From NCBI RefSeq assembly GCF_028680575.1, contig NZ_JAPCKI010000010.1:1-64000 (forward strand): a stretch of 64,000 nucleotides of DNA, given 5' to 3'. Positions 34,426 through 42,845 of this stretch are shown here, in pieces. The notes beneath the pieces are model-generated. The model was given only the letters and a program-made list of their open reading frames with translations, had not been told where the DNA came from and did not search any database. A program made the translations under genes and the position numbers. This DNA comes from Acidovorax benzenivorans (GTDB lineage: Bacteria; Pseudomonadota; Gammaproteobacteria; Burkholderiales; Burkholderiaceae_C). Numbering within the stretch: the first letter of the stretch is position 1; the number at the start of each line of letters is the position of its first letter.

Positions 34426-36720
34426 ATGCACAAGTGGCTGCTTTCTTTCCGGGCCCGCATGGCGGGCCTGTTGGCCTGGGTTCCCCGGCCCGTGCGGCGC
34501 CTGCTGCTGTGGACGGTGGTGGCGGTGCCTGCTGCGCTGCTGGTGTTCACGCTGGCGCTGGTGCCTTTCACCCCTGGCATCAGCGACATCCGCAAGGCCA
34601 AGAGCGAGCTGCCCGCGCAGCTCATGTCCGCCGACGGCAAGCTGCTGGCCGAATACCGCTGGGCCAACCGTGAATGGGTGGAGCTGAACCAGGTTTCGCC
34701 CAACGTGGTGGACGCGCTGATCGCGACCGAGGACCACCGCTTTTACAAGCACTTCGGGCTGGACTGGCGGCGCACGGCGTCGTCGGTGGTGCTGACGCTG
34801 CGTGGCGACCCGCAGGGCGGCTCCACCATCACCCAGCAGCTGGCGCGCAACCTGTTCCCGGAGGAAATTGGCCGCTCGCGCACCCTCACGCGCAAGCTCA
34901 AGGAGGCGATCACCGCGCTCAAGATCGAGGCGTCGTATTCCAAGGACGAGATCCTGGAGACCTACCTCAACACCGTGCCGTTTCTGTACAACGCCTACGG
35001 CATCGAGATGGCCGCGCGCACCTACTTTGACAAGTCGGCCGACAAGCTCAACGTGCTGGAAAGCGCCACGCTGATCGGCATGCTCAAGGGCACGGCCTAC
35101 TACAACCCGGTGCTCAACCCCGAGCGCGCGCAGGCCCGTCGTAACACGGTGCTGTCGCAAATGGTCAAACGCGGCAAGCTCGATGCCAAGCAGTTCGAGA
35201 CGCTGCAAAAACGCCCGCTGCGCATCAACTTCGAACGTCAGACCGAGGTCATGGGCCCGGCGCCGCATTTTGCGATCCAGCTGCGCAAGCAGCTCATCGA
35301 CTGGGCCGACAGCAAGGGCTACAGCCTGTATTCGGACGGCCTGGTGATCCGCACCACCATCGACTCGCGCCTGCAGGCCTATGCCAACCAGGCGGTGGCA
35401 CGGCAGGGGCGCCAGCTGCAAGGGGTGGCAGACACCGCCTGGTCCCAGCGCAACGGCTGGGGGCCCAAAAACGAGCTGGTACAGACCCTGGTGCGTGAAA
35501 GCGCCGACTACCGCGCCGCCGTGGACAAGGGCGACACCCCCGACGACGCGCTGAAGGCGCTGCTGGACGACACCACCTTCATGGCCAAGCTGCGCTCCGA
35601 CAAGACGCGCGTGCAGGCAGGCTTTCTGGCGCAAGACCCGGTCACCGGCCATGTGCTGGCCTGGGTGGGCAGCCGCGACTTTGCACAAGACCCGTTTGAC
35701 CATGTGCAGGCTGCGCGCCGCCAGCCGGGCTCTACCTTCAAGCCGTTTGTGTATGGCGCTGCGTTTGCCAACGGCGCCACGCCCGAAGACACGCTGATGG
35801 ACACTGCGGTGGAAATACCGCTAGGCGGTGGCCGTGTGTGGCGCCCCACCGATGGCGGGCCACCCAGCGACCAGCCCATGACGTTGGCCGACGGCCTGGC
35901 GTTCTCCAAAAACACCATCACCGCGCAGGTGATGCAGCAGGTGGGCCCGGCCCGTGTGGCCGAGGTGGCGCGCGCCCTGGGTGTGCGGCAGTCCAAGCTG
36001 GAAGAGGTGCCGTCCCTCGCGCTGGGCACCAGCCCGGTCACGCTCAAGGAGATGATCTCGGCCTACAGCAGCATCGTGAACCTGGGTCGCTATGTGGAGC
36101 CCGTGCTCATTACCAGCATCGAAGACCGCCACGGCAAGGTGCTGGAGACCTTTGCCAAGCCCGTGCCCGAAGAGGTCTTCCAGCCCCGGGCGGCCCAGAC
36201 CCTGCGCAACACCATGCGCGGCGCCGTGGACCGGGGCACCGCCACGGCCATCCGCACGCGTTATGGCATCCAGGCCGACGTGGCGGGTAAGACCGGCACC
36301 ACGCAAGACAACACCGATGGCTGGTTCATTCTGATGCACACCCGCGTGGTGGCGGGCGCCTGGGCGGGATTCAACGATGGGCGCATCACGCTGCGCAGCG
36401 ACTACTGGGGGCAGGGCGCGCGCAGTGCGCTGCCCATGGTGGGCGAGTTCATGCAGCAGGCCATCCGCAACAAGGTGGTCGACGGCAACGACCGGTTTGT
36501 GGACGAGTTCGACACCAGCCCGCCACCGCCGCCTGATAGCTCGCTGAGCACCATGCGCGACTGGATCCGGGGCCTGTTCCGCACCGACCCGCAGCAGGCT
36601 CCCGTGCCTGGCATGCCGCCCCGGCCTGCGGGTGCGGGAGGGCTGCCGCCAGTCACCATCGATCCGCCTGGCTCTGTCTCACCGCCCGTGCCTGCGGAAG
36701 ATCGGGTCGGTGGCGAATGA
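34426..36720 (+). CDS. mrcA: Class A penicillin-binding protein (PBP1A type)
   Basis: The product is 764 residues. A cytoplasmic N-terminus and one membrane anchor (LLLWTVVAVPAALLVFTLAL) precede a GT51 glycosyltransferase domain with catalytic E102 in ATEDHRFYKHFGLD and the GGSTITQQLARNLF motif. The transpeptidase domain carries S436-TFK (PGSTFKPFVYG), SKN (494-496) and KTGTT (622-626). It polymerises and cross-links peptidoglycan on the periplasmic face. The C-terminus (about 700-764) is Pro-rich. A TTG one codon upstream is a less likely start. It follows ligA after 115 bp. Confidence 0.92.
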   Translation: MHKWLLSFRARMAGLLAWVPRPVRRLLLWTVVAVPAALLVFTLALVPFTPGISDIRKAKSELPAQLMSADGKLLAEYRWANREWVELNQVSPNVVDALIATEDHRFYKHFGLDWRRTASSVVLTLRGDPQGGSTITQQLARNLFPEEIGRSRTLTRKLKEAITALKIEASYSKDEILETYLNTVPFLYNAYGIEMAARTYFDKSADKLNVLESATLIGMLKGTAYYNPVLNPERAQARRNTVLSQMVKRGKLDAKQFETLQKRPLRINFERQTEVMGPAPHFAIQLRKQLIDWADSKGYSLYSDGLVIRTTIDSRLQAYANQAVARQGRQLQGVADTAWSQRNGWGPKNELVQTLVRESADYRAAVDKGDTPDDALKALLDDTTFMAKLRSDKTRVQAGFLAQDPVTGHVLAWVGSRDFAQDPFDHVQAARRQPGSTFKPFVYGAAFANGATPEDTLMDTAVEIPLGGGRVWRPTDGGPPSDQPMTLADGLAFSKNTITAQVMQQVGPARVAEVARALGVRQSKLEEVPSLALGTSPVTLKEMISAYSSIVNLGRYVEPVLITSIEDRHGKVLETFAKPVPEEVFQPRAAQTLRNTMRGAVDRGTATAIRTRYGIQADVAGKTGTTQDNTDGWFILMHTRVVAGAWAGFNDGRITLRSDYWGQGARSALPMVGEFMQQAIRNKVVDGNDRFVDEFDTSPPPPPDSSLSTMRDWIRGLFRTDPQQAPVPGMPPRPAGAGGLPPVTIDPPGSVSPPVPAEDRVGGE

Positions 36721-36769
36721 GCGACCGAGGTGCCGGTTCAGCAAGCGGCCTGATGGGGGCGCTGCGCAG

Positions 36770-37021
36770 TCAGGCCACTGTGCCGGGCCAAACGATGGCC
36801 TGCGCCACGATCACGGTTTGCCCGTTGAAGGTGGCCGCTGGAGATCCGTACAAGCGATAGCCCAGCGCCAGCGCGTCGCTCACGCGGCGGCAAAAGCTGG
36901 CGTCGTCAGGGCCGGTGAGCAGGCGGTAGCTGGGCAGACCGCCGGGCGGTGCGCTGGCCTGGGTGGTTGATGCGGGTAATGCTGGTGATGCGGGCGATGC
37001 AGTGGGGGTGACGACCGTCAT
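36770..37021 (-). CDS. DUF1737-domain small protein
   Basis: The product is 83 residues. After a Pro/Ala/Ser-rich N-terminus, residues about 30-80 (LPSYRLLTGPDDASFCRRVS, ALALGYRLYGSPAATFNG, VIVAQAIVWPG) match the DUF1737 family. Members are short cytoplasmic proteins of unknown function. It begins 8 bp after the stop of the Nudix gene on the same strand, so the two are likely translated from one message. Confidence 0.7.
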   Translation of the reverse strand: MTVVTPTASPASPALPASTTQASAPPGGLPSYRLLTGPDDASFCRRVSDALALGYRLYGSPAATFNGQTVIVAQAIVWPGTVA

Positions 37022-37029
37022 TGCAGCGC

Positions 37030-37581
37030 CTATTCAATGTCAATGAAATGCATGCCCGTGGCGCCCGTCTTGCGGTCGGCAAAGTAGCACTCCAGCGTTT
37101 CCTTGACGGTGCGAAAGGCCAGCTCGTCCCAGGGCACTTCGTCTTCGGCAAACAGTCGCGCCTCAATGGTCTCGTAGCCGGGGTTGAACTGGTCGCTGAG
37201 CAGCGTGGCCCGGTAGAACAGGTGTACCTGGCCCACGCGGCGCACGTTCAGCAGGCTGAACAGGGGGCCCATTTCAATCTGTGCACCCGCCTCTTCATCG
37301 GTCTCACGCGCGGCACCCTGGGCCGTGGTTTCGTCCAGCTCCATGAAGCCTGCGGGCAGCGTCCACTTGCCCCAGCGGGGTTCAATGTTGCGCTTGCACA
37401 GCAGGATGCGGCCATCGGGCAGCGCAGGCACCGTGCCCACCACGTTGAGCGGGTTCTCGTAGTGCACCGTGTTGCAGGCGGGGCACACTGCGCGCTGTTT
37501 GGTGTCTCCGTCGTCGGGCAGGCGGTACACCACGGCGGTGCCACAGGCGCGGCAATGTTTGATGGGGCTGCGGTAGGTCAT
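37030..37581 (-). CDS. Nudix hydrolase with N-terminal zinc ribbon
   Basis: The product is 183 residues. A zinc ribbon is formed by CRACG (residues about 9-13) and CPACN (about 35-39). The Nudix box G-x5-E-x7-RE-x2-EE-x-G is read as GFMELDETTAQGAARETDEE followed by AG. The arrangement recalls NudC-like and ADP-ribose pyrophosphatase-like enzymes that hydrolyse nucleoside diphosphate derivatives. The NADH pyrophosphatase SQPWPFPxS signature is absent, so substrate assignment stops at the family level. It is followed closely by the DUF1737 gene. Confidence 0.85.
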   Translation of the reverse strand: MTYRSPIKHCRACGTAVVYRLPDDGDTKQRAVCPACNTVHYENPLNVVGTVPALPDGRILLCKRNIEPRWGKWTLPAGFMELDETTAQGAARETDEEAGAQIEMGPLFSLLNVRRVGQVHLFYRATLLSDQFNPGYETIEARLFAEDEVPWDELAFRTVKETLECYFADRKTGATGMHFIDIE

Positions 37582-37596
37582 GCAGGGGATTGAGGG

Positions 37597-37647
37597 TCAA
37601 AATGGCTGGTGGCGCAAGTACAACAAGCGCCACCAGCTATGAAAAAC
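37597..37647 (-). repeat. Comamonadaceae dispersed repeat copy
   Basis: The plus strand reads TCAAAATGGCTGGTGGCGCA, AGTACAACAAGCGCCACCAG, CTATGAAAAAC, giving a GTGGCGC/GCGCCAC stem and the GCTAT core in reverse orientation. It occupies the gap between the FAH-family gene and the Nudix gene. Confidence 0.6.
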
Positions 37648-37691
37648 GTAGTGAATGATTTGCCGGGGCGATGGTGGTCGCCCGGCGGTCC

Positions 37692-38387
37692 TCACACCAC
37701 GGTCAGGCGCAAGGGGGTAAGGCCTTCGACGCCGCCTTCGAGCGTATCGCCACGCACCACGGCGCCCACGCCTTCGGGGGTGCCCGTGTAGATCAGGTCG
37801 CCGGGTTGCAGCTCCCACGCGGCCGACAGGTGCTCAATGGTCTCGGCAATGTTCCAGATCAGCTGGGCCACGGTGCTGCGCTGGCGGTCCGCTCCGTTGA
37901 CCTGCAGCCAGATAGGCGCATTGACCACATCGCCCGCCTGGGCCGCCGGGGTGATGGGGCCGATGGGTGCGCTGGCGTCAAAACCTTTGCCGATGCACCA
38001 GGGGCGGCCCTGTTTCTTCATGTCGTTTTGCAGGTCGCGGCGCGTCATGTCCAGGCCCACGGCGTAGCCATAGATGTGCGCCAACGCGTCGGCGGCTTGG
38101 ATGTTCTTGCCACCCTTGCCAATGGCCACCACCAGCTCGATCTCGTGGTGCAGGTTGGCCGTCAGGCTGGGGTAGGGCAGCTGGCCGGTTTCGCCAGCGT
38201 TGACGACCACAATGGCATCGGCGGGCTTCATGAAGAAGAACGGTGGCTCGCGGCCGGTGAAGCCCATCTCCTTGGCGTGTTCTTCGTAGTTTCGGCCCAC
38301 GCAGTAGATGCGGTGCACCGGAAAGCGCTCGCCGCGGCCCACCACGGGCACGCTGACCACAGGGGCTGGAGAAAACACGTAGCTCAT
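37692..38387 (-). CDS. Fumarylacetoacetate hydrolase family protein (fumarylpyruvate hydrolase-like)
   Basis: The product is 231 residues starting [20 protein letters not shown]. The family landmarks are [26 protein letters not shown], the metal-binding [37 protein letters not shown] and [16 protein letters not shown]. This short form resembles fumarylpyruvate hydrolase (NagK type), which splits fumarylpyruvate to fumarate and pyruvate in the gentisate pathway. A zeta-class isomerase gene lies just across a MarR regulator, which supports a ring-cleavage role. No gentisate dioxygenase is in the window, so the assignment to gentisate rather than homogentisate remains inferred. Confidence 0.8.
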   Translation of the reverse strand: MSYVFSPAPVVSVPVVGRGERFPVHRIYCVGRNYEEHAKEMGFTGREPPFFFMKPADAIVVVNAGETGQLPYPSLTANLHHEIELVVAIGKGGKNIQAADALAHIYGYAVGLDMTRRDLQNDMKKQGRPWCIGKGFDASAPIGPITPAAQAGDVVNAPIWLQVNGADRQRSTVAQLIWNIAETIEHLSAAWELQPGDLIYTGTPEGVGAVVRGDTLEGGVEGLTPLRLTVV

Positions 38388-38517
38388 GTCTGCCTTTCAA
38401 TTGTTCTGGGGTTCTGGGGATGCCATCAAAAAGGTCGGGCGCCATAGGGTGCACGCCCTAGTGTGGCAGTGTGCCATGGGCGCGAGCGCTCTGCTGGGGG
38501 GCGCTACACTCGCGCCC

Positions 38518-38973
38518 ATGGCAAAGAGCTTCGATTTCCACAATACGCCGGGCCACCTGGTGCGCCGCGCCCACCAGCGGACCGTGGCACTTTTCATGGA
38601 AGAGACGGCCGGATTTGACGTGACGCCGGTGCAGTTCGCCATCCTGCATGAGCTACTGGCCCAGCCGGGCGAGGACCAGGTCACCCTGGCCGCCCGCGTG
38701 GCGTTCGATGCGGCCACTTCGGGTTCGGTGATCGGGCGCCTGGAAAAGCGCGGCTGGATCCGCCGCGAGCCCGACACCCGCGACCGCCGCCGCAAGCTGC
38801 TGTGGATCACCCCCGAAGGCGAAGTGGCTGCCCTGCAGATGCGTGACGCCGCTCAGCGCGTGCAAGAACGCCTGACAGCACCGCTCACCGCCCAGGAAAG
38901 CGCCGACCTGATGGTGCTGCTCTCCAAAGTCGTTTACAACCACCAGGATCCGGCAGGCACCTCGGGCGCCTGA
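38518..38973 (+). CDS. MarR-family transcriptional regulator
   Basis: The product is 151 residues starting MAKSFDFHNTPGHLVRRAHQ. The winged-helix core has TPVQFAILHELLAQPGEDQV, FDAATSGSVIGRLEKRGWIR and the wing DTRDRRRKLLWITPEG. MarR proteins are dimeric repressors that usually respond to aromatic or acidic ligands. The gene is divergent from the FAH-family hydrolase and precedes the isomerase, both plausible targets. A short inverted repeat GGCGC-TACACTC-GCGCC lies immediately before its start (38500-38516) and could be an operator or a translational hairpin. The longer upstream frame is not supported by a ribosome binding site. Confidence 0.85.
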   Translation: MAKSFDFHNTPGHLVRRAHQRTVALFMEETAGFDVTPVQFAILHELLAQPGEDQVTLAARVAFDAATSGSVIGRLEKRGWIRREPDTRDRRRKLLWITPEGEVAALQMRDAAQRVQERLTAPLTAQESADLMVLLSKVVYNHQDPAGTSGA

Positions 38974-39086
38974 CCTTCACGCCCGGATGCTCCCAGGTCC
39001 CCGGGGGCATGCCATCTGCGGCGTGTCGGCACCACGATGCGCCTGTTCCGTATCCCTCACTGACTCACAAGAGGCTCCGCTCTTCC

Positions 39087-39755
39087 ATGCAGTTGTACAA
39101 CTACTTTCGCTCTTCCGCCTCGTTCCGCGTGCGCATTGCGCTGCAGCTCAAGGGCCTGGACTATGACTATCTGCCCGTGCACCTCGTCAAGGGCGAACAC
39201 AAGGACCCTGAGTACCTGCGCCGCATCGGCGACGCGCTGGTGCCCACGCTGGTGACCGACGGCGGCACGGCGCTGTCGCAGTCCATGGCCATCATCGAAT
39301 ACCTGGACGAAACCCACCCGACGCCCGCGCTGCTGCCCGCCACGCCGCTGGCCCGGGCCCGGGTGCGGGCGCTGGCGCAGATGGTGGCGTGCGAGATCCA
39401 TCCGCTCAACAACTTGCGCGTGCTCAAGTACCTGGTGCGCGACCTGAAGGTGGATGAGAACGCCAAGAACGCCTGGTACCACCACTGGGTGCGCAGTGGG
39501 CTGGAGGCTTTCGAGCGGCAGCTGGAGCTGCTGGCCCAGGAGCGCGCAGCGCAGGGCATGGCGCCCTCGGTGCTGTGCTGGGGCGACACGCCCACGCTGG
39601 CCGACTGCTGCCTGGTGCCGCAGATCTTCAACGCCCAGCGCTTCAACGTCAGCCTGGACGGCCTGCCGCTCACCATGGGGGTCTTTGATGCCTGCATGGC
39701 ACTGCCTGTGTTCCAGCAGGCGCAGCCATCGGCCTGCCCGGACAACGAGGCGTGA
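39087..39755 (+). CDS. maiA: Maleylacetoacetate/maleylpyruvate isomerase (zeta-class GST)
   Basis: The product is 222 residues starting MQLYNYFRSSASFRVRIALQ. The SSASFRVRIAL motif near the N-terminus is the glutathione-binding active site of zeta-class GSTs. LVPTLVTDGGTALSQSMAII and GDTPTLADCCLVPQIFNAQR follow the family pattern. The enzyme uses glutathione to isomerise maleyl to fumaryl ring-cleavage products, feeding the FAH-family hydrolase encoded nearby. Its stop codon overlaps the GTG start of pgeF (GTGA at 39752-39755). Whether the substrate is maleylpyruvate or maleylacetoacetate cannot be decided from sequence alone. Confidence 0.88.
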   Translation: MQLYNYFRSSASFRVRIALQLKGLDYDYLPVHLVKGEHKDPEYLRRIGDALVPTLVTDGGTALSQSMAIIEYLDETHPTPALLPATPLARARVRALAQMVACEIHPLNNLRVLKYLVRDLKVDENAKNAWYHHWVRSGLEAFERQLELLAQERAAQGMAPSVLCWGDTPTLADCCLVPQIFNAQRFNVSLDGLPLTMGVFDACMALPVFQQAQPSACPDNEA

Positions 39756-40687
39756 CCAGTCTGTCGGCGTCCGCGTCAGCATGGCCTGCGGGCCGCATCG
39801 CTGACTGGCTGGTGCCCGACTGGCCCGCGCCACCCGGTGTGCACGCGCTGTGCACCACGCGGGCGGGCGGCGTGAGCCGCGCACCGTACGACCAGTTCAA
39901 CCTGGGCACCCATGTGGGTGACGATCCGCTGTCGGTGGCTGCCAACCGGCAGACCTTGCAGTCCGCCTTGCAGGCCACGACCCCAGGCGCCCGCGCTGTG
40001 TTCTTGAACCAGGTGCACGGCGATGGCGTGGTGCTGCTCGACGGGCGTACCTCTGACGGCACCGAGGCCGATGCCTGTGTGGCCAGCGCGCCAGGCGCCG
40101 TCTGCACCATCATGGTGGCCGACTGTCTGCCGGTGTTGCTGACCCACCGCTCCGGCCAGGTGGTGGCGGCAGCCCACGCAGGCTGGCGAGGGCTGGCGGG
40201 GCATGCAGGGCAGGGGGTGTTGGAGGCTGTTTTCAAGCATTTTTGCCTCCAAGCGCAGGTGGATCATGCGCCAATAGCTATCAAAAGCGGAGCAAGTGCG
40301 TCGCCCGTAGCTGCCGCAGCTTCTTCTGACGTGGCTGCCGACACGCTGGCCTGGCTGGGCCCCTGCATCGGCCCAACGGCCTTTGAGGTGGGGGCCGATG
40401 TTCGTGCTGCGTTTTGCGACCCCCAGGGCGCCATCCCGGACGCCATGAGCGAGGCTGCAGCATCCTGCTTTGTGGCCCGGGCCGATGCGCCCGGCAAGTA
40501 CCTGTGCGATCTGGCAGGGCTGGCCCGACTGCGGCTGCATGCCATGGGCATCACCCACATTTATGGCAACGACAGTACCCCGCCGTGGTGCACGGTCACG
40601 CAGGGCTCAAGGTTCTTTTCGCACCGCCGCGACAGCGCTACCCTCGGCGGCAGCGGGCGCTTTGCCGCCTGCATCTGGCGCGGCTGA
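39752..40687 (+). CDS. pgeF: Peptidoglycan editing factor PgeF / multicopper-type purine phosphorylase family
   Basis: The product is 311 residues with a GTG start overlapping the maiA stop. Family motifs are TTRAGGVSRAPYDQFNLGTH, VFLNQVHGDGVVLLD, MVADCLPVLL, AAHAGWRGLAG and LGPCIGPTAFEVG, with the conserved His and Cys metal ligands. Family members (YfiH/YlmD) show polyphenol oxidase and purine nucleoside phosphorylase activity and edit peptidoglycan precursors. Residues about 160-195 (from FKHFCLQAQVDH to ASSDVAADTL) are an insertion relative to the usual family spacing, largely encoded by a dispersed repeat at 40241-40286. The 3' end overlaps the convergent membrane protein gene by 81 bp. 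Confidence 0.88.
   Translation: MTSLSASASAWPAGRIADWLVPDWPAPPGVHALCTTRAGGVSRAPYDQFNLGTHVGDDPLSVAANRQTLQSALQATTPGARAVFLNQVHGDGVVLLDGRTSDGTEADACVASAPGAVCTIMVADCLPVLLTHRSGQVVAAAHAGWRGLAGHAGQGVLEAVFKHFCLQAQVDHAPIAIKSGASASPVAAAASSDVAADTLAWLGPCIGPTAFEVGADVRAAFCDPQGAIPDAMSEAAASCFVARADAPGKYLCDLAGLARLRLHAMGITHIYGNDSTPPWCTVTQGSRFFSHRRDSATLGGSGRFAACIWRG
40241..40286 (-). repeat. Comamonadaceae dispersed repeat inside pgeF
   Basis: The plus strand reads TTTTGCCTCCAAGCGCAGGT, GGATCATGCGCCAATAGCTA, TCAAAA, preserving the GCCTCCAAGCGC and TAGCTATCAAAA elements. It is translated in frame as part of a family-atypical insertion between AGWRGLAG and LGPCIGP. Confidence 0.75.
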
Positions 40688-40948
40688 CGCTGCCGACTCG
40701 GCTCCCGCATCGGCCACGCGGGCTGCAGCCTGCTCCGCGTCATATGCAGCCTGTTCGGACGCCTCCCGTTCCTTGATCTTGCGCTTGCGCGAAGGCGTGC
40801 CCAGGATGTACACCAGAATGCCCATGGGCAGCAGGCCGTACAACACAAACGTGATGATGGCGCCCAGTACGGTACCCTGGGGACTGGTGGCCTCGGCCAC
40901 CGCCATCATGAGCGTGACGTAGGTCCAGGCGATGACGATGAGGTACAT
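40607..40948 (-). CDS. Small membrane protein with charged C-terminal tail
   Basis: The product is 113 residues starting MYLIVIAWTYVTLMMAVAEA. Two hydrophobic segments (LIVIAWTYVTLMMAVAEA and LGAIITFVLYGLLPMGILVYI) are followed by a basic stretch (PSRKRKIKERE) and an Ala/Glu/Asp-rich tail. I recognise it only as a conserved Comamonadaceae-type membrane protein without assigned function. Its last 81 bp overlap the 3' end of pgeF on the opposite strand. It is divergent from phaC. Confidence 0.6.
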   Translation of the reverse strand: MYLIVIAWTYVTLMMAVAEATSPQGTVLGAIITFVLYGLLPMGILVYILGTPSRKRKIKEREASEQAAYDAEQAAARVADAGAESAASAAPDAGGKAPAAAEGSAVAAVRKEP

Positions 40949-41071
40949 TGATTTGTGTGCACTGAAAGCGTTGAATTCGTTGCCATGCACCATGGGGGTG
41001 GGCAACAATGAACCTGCGAGACAAAAACCAGGCCCCAGCCGCTGCAAGCGACCAACCATTGAGGAATGAGC

Positions 41072-42775
41072 ATGACTTCTGAATCACCCTGGGCCGAGAG
41101 CGCCCAGCAGTTCCAGCAGATTTTCGGGCAAAGCTGGTCGCAGGCGCTGCAATCGTTTCAGAAACTGGACCTGGGGAGCGCGCAGGTACCTGCCGCAGCC
41201 CCCCTGAAGCTGTCGCAAACCAAGCTGCAGGCCCTGCAGCAGCAATACCTCAAAGAAGCCCAGGACCTCTGGGCGCAGGGCCTGCAGGGGCCCCCCGAAG
41301 TCAAGGACAAGCGCTTTGCCGGCGAGGGTTGGGCCAGCAATCCCGTGGCGGCGTTTTCTGCTGCCGCCTACCTGCTCAACGCCCGCACCCTCATGGGCCT
41401 GGCCGAAGCGGTGGAGGCTGACGAAAAGACCAAGGCCCGCATTCGTTTTGGTGTGGAGCAGTGGATGGCTGCCATGGCACCCAGCAACTTCCTCGCCTTC
41501 AACGCCGAAGCACAAAAGAAAGCCATCGAGACCAAGGGCGAAAGCATTGCCAAGGGCATGCAGAACCTGCTGCACGACATCACCCAGGGCCATGTGTCGA
41601 TGACCGACGAAAGCCTGTTCGAGGTGGGCCGCAACGTGGCAACCACAGAAGGTGCGGTGGTGTACGAGAACGAGCTGTTCCAGCTGCTCGAATACAAGCC
41701 CCTCACTGCCAAGGTGTACGAACGCCCGTTCCTGCTGGTGCCGCCCTGCATCAACAAGTTCTACATCCTCGACCTGCAGCCCGAGAACTCGCTGATCCGC
41801 TATGCGGTGGAACAAGGCCACCGCACCTTCGTGGTGAGCTGGCGCAACCCTGACGACAGCCTGGCCCATAAGACTTGGGACGACTACGTGGAAGACGGCG
41901 CCATGGCCGCCATCGACGTAGTGCAGAACATCACCGGTGCCGAGCAGATCAACGCGCTGGGTTTTTGCGTGGGCGGCACCATCCTGTCCAATGCGCTGGC
42001 CGTGCTGGCAGCGCGCGGCGACGAGCCCGTGGCCAGTGCCACCTTCCTCACCACGCTGATCGACTTCACCGACACGGGCATTCTGGACGTGTTCATCGAT
42101 GAAGCCTTCGTCAAGTTCCGCGAGATGCAGATGGGCCATGGCGGGCTGATGAAGGGGCAGGACCTGGCGTCCACCTTCAGCTTTTTGCGACCCAACGATC
42201 TGGTCTGGAACTACGTGGTGGGCAACTACCTCAAGGGCGAAACGCCGCCGCCGTTTGACCTGCTGTACTGGAACAGCGACAGCACCAACCTGCCCGGCCC
42301 GTTCTACGCGTGGTACCTGCGCAATTTCTACCTGGAGAACAACCTGGTCAAGCCAGGCAAGCTCACCGTGTGCGGCGAAAAGCTGGACCTGGGCAATCTC
42401 GACCTGCCCGTGTACATCTACGGCTCGCGCGAAGACCACATCGTGCCGGCCACGGCTGCTTACGCGTCCACCCAGGTGCTTCCGGGCAAGAAGCGCTTTG
42501 TCATGGGCGCTTCAGGCCACATCGCCGGGGTGATCAACCCTCCTGCCAAGGGCAAGCGCAGCCACTGGACCCGTGCCGACGGCAAGTTTCCCGCCACGCT
42601 GGACCAATGGATGGAAGGCTCCACCGAGCACCCTGGCAGTTGGTGGACCGACTGGTCAGGCTGGCTCAAGAGCCATGCGGGCAAGCAGATTGCCGCGCCC
42701 AAGGCCTATGGCAAGGGCACCAAATTCAAGGCCATCGAACCTGCACCTGGCCGCTACGTCAAGCAGAAAGCCTGA
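41072..42775 (+). CDS. phaC: Class I poly(3-hydroxyalkanoate) synthase
   Basis: The product is 567 residues. The start MTSESPWAESAQQFQQIFGQ is preferred over the ATG at 41066 because GAGGA sits 6 bases before it. The alpha/beta-hydrolase core has the lipase-like box GFCVGG with catalytic C299, D455 in YGSREDHIVP and H483 in GASGHIAGVI, and the synthase motifs FLLVPPCINKFYILDLQPEN and RTFVVSWRNPD. It polymerises 3-hydroxyacyl-CoA (mainly 3-hydroxybutyryl-CoA) at the granule surface. phaA and phaB follow on the same strand in the Cupriavidus-type order. Confidence 0.95.
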   Translation: MTSESPWAESAQQFQQIFGQSWSQALQSFQKLDLGSAQVPAAAPLKLSQTKLQALQQQYLKEAQDLWAQGLQGPPEVKDKRFAGEGWASNPVAAFSAAAYLLNARTLMGLAEAVEADEKTKARIRFGVEQWMAAMAPSNFLAFNAEAQKKAIETKGESIAKGMQNLLHDITQGHVSMTDESLFEVGRNVATTEGAVVYENELFQLLEYKPLTAKVYERPFLLVPPCINKFYILDLQPENSLIRYAVEQGHRTFVVSWRNPDDSLAHKTWDDYVEDGAMAAIDVVQNITGAEQINALGFCVGGTILSNALAVLAARGDEPVASATFLTTLIDFTDTGILDVFIDEAFVKFREMQMGHGGLMKGQDLASTFSFLRPNDLVWNYVVGNYLKGETPPPFDLLYWNSDSTNLPGPFYAWYLRNFYLENNLVKPGKLTVCGEKLDLGNLDLPVYIYGSREDHIVPATAAYASTQVLPGKKRFVMGASGHIAGVINPPAKGKRSHWTRADGKFPATLDQWMEGSTEHPGSWWTDWSGWLKSHAGKQIAAPKAYGKGTKFKAIEPAPGRYVKQKA

Positions 42776-42845
42776 TACGCAAAAGTCCTGACTTAGGGCG
42801 CTGCGAGAATCATTGAACCACCACTAACCACTACAAGGACATTCC

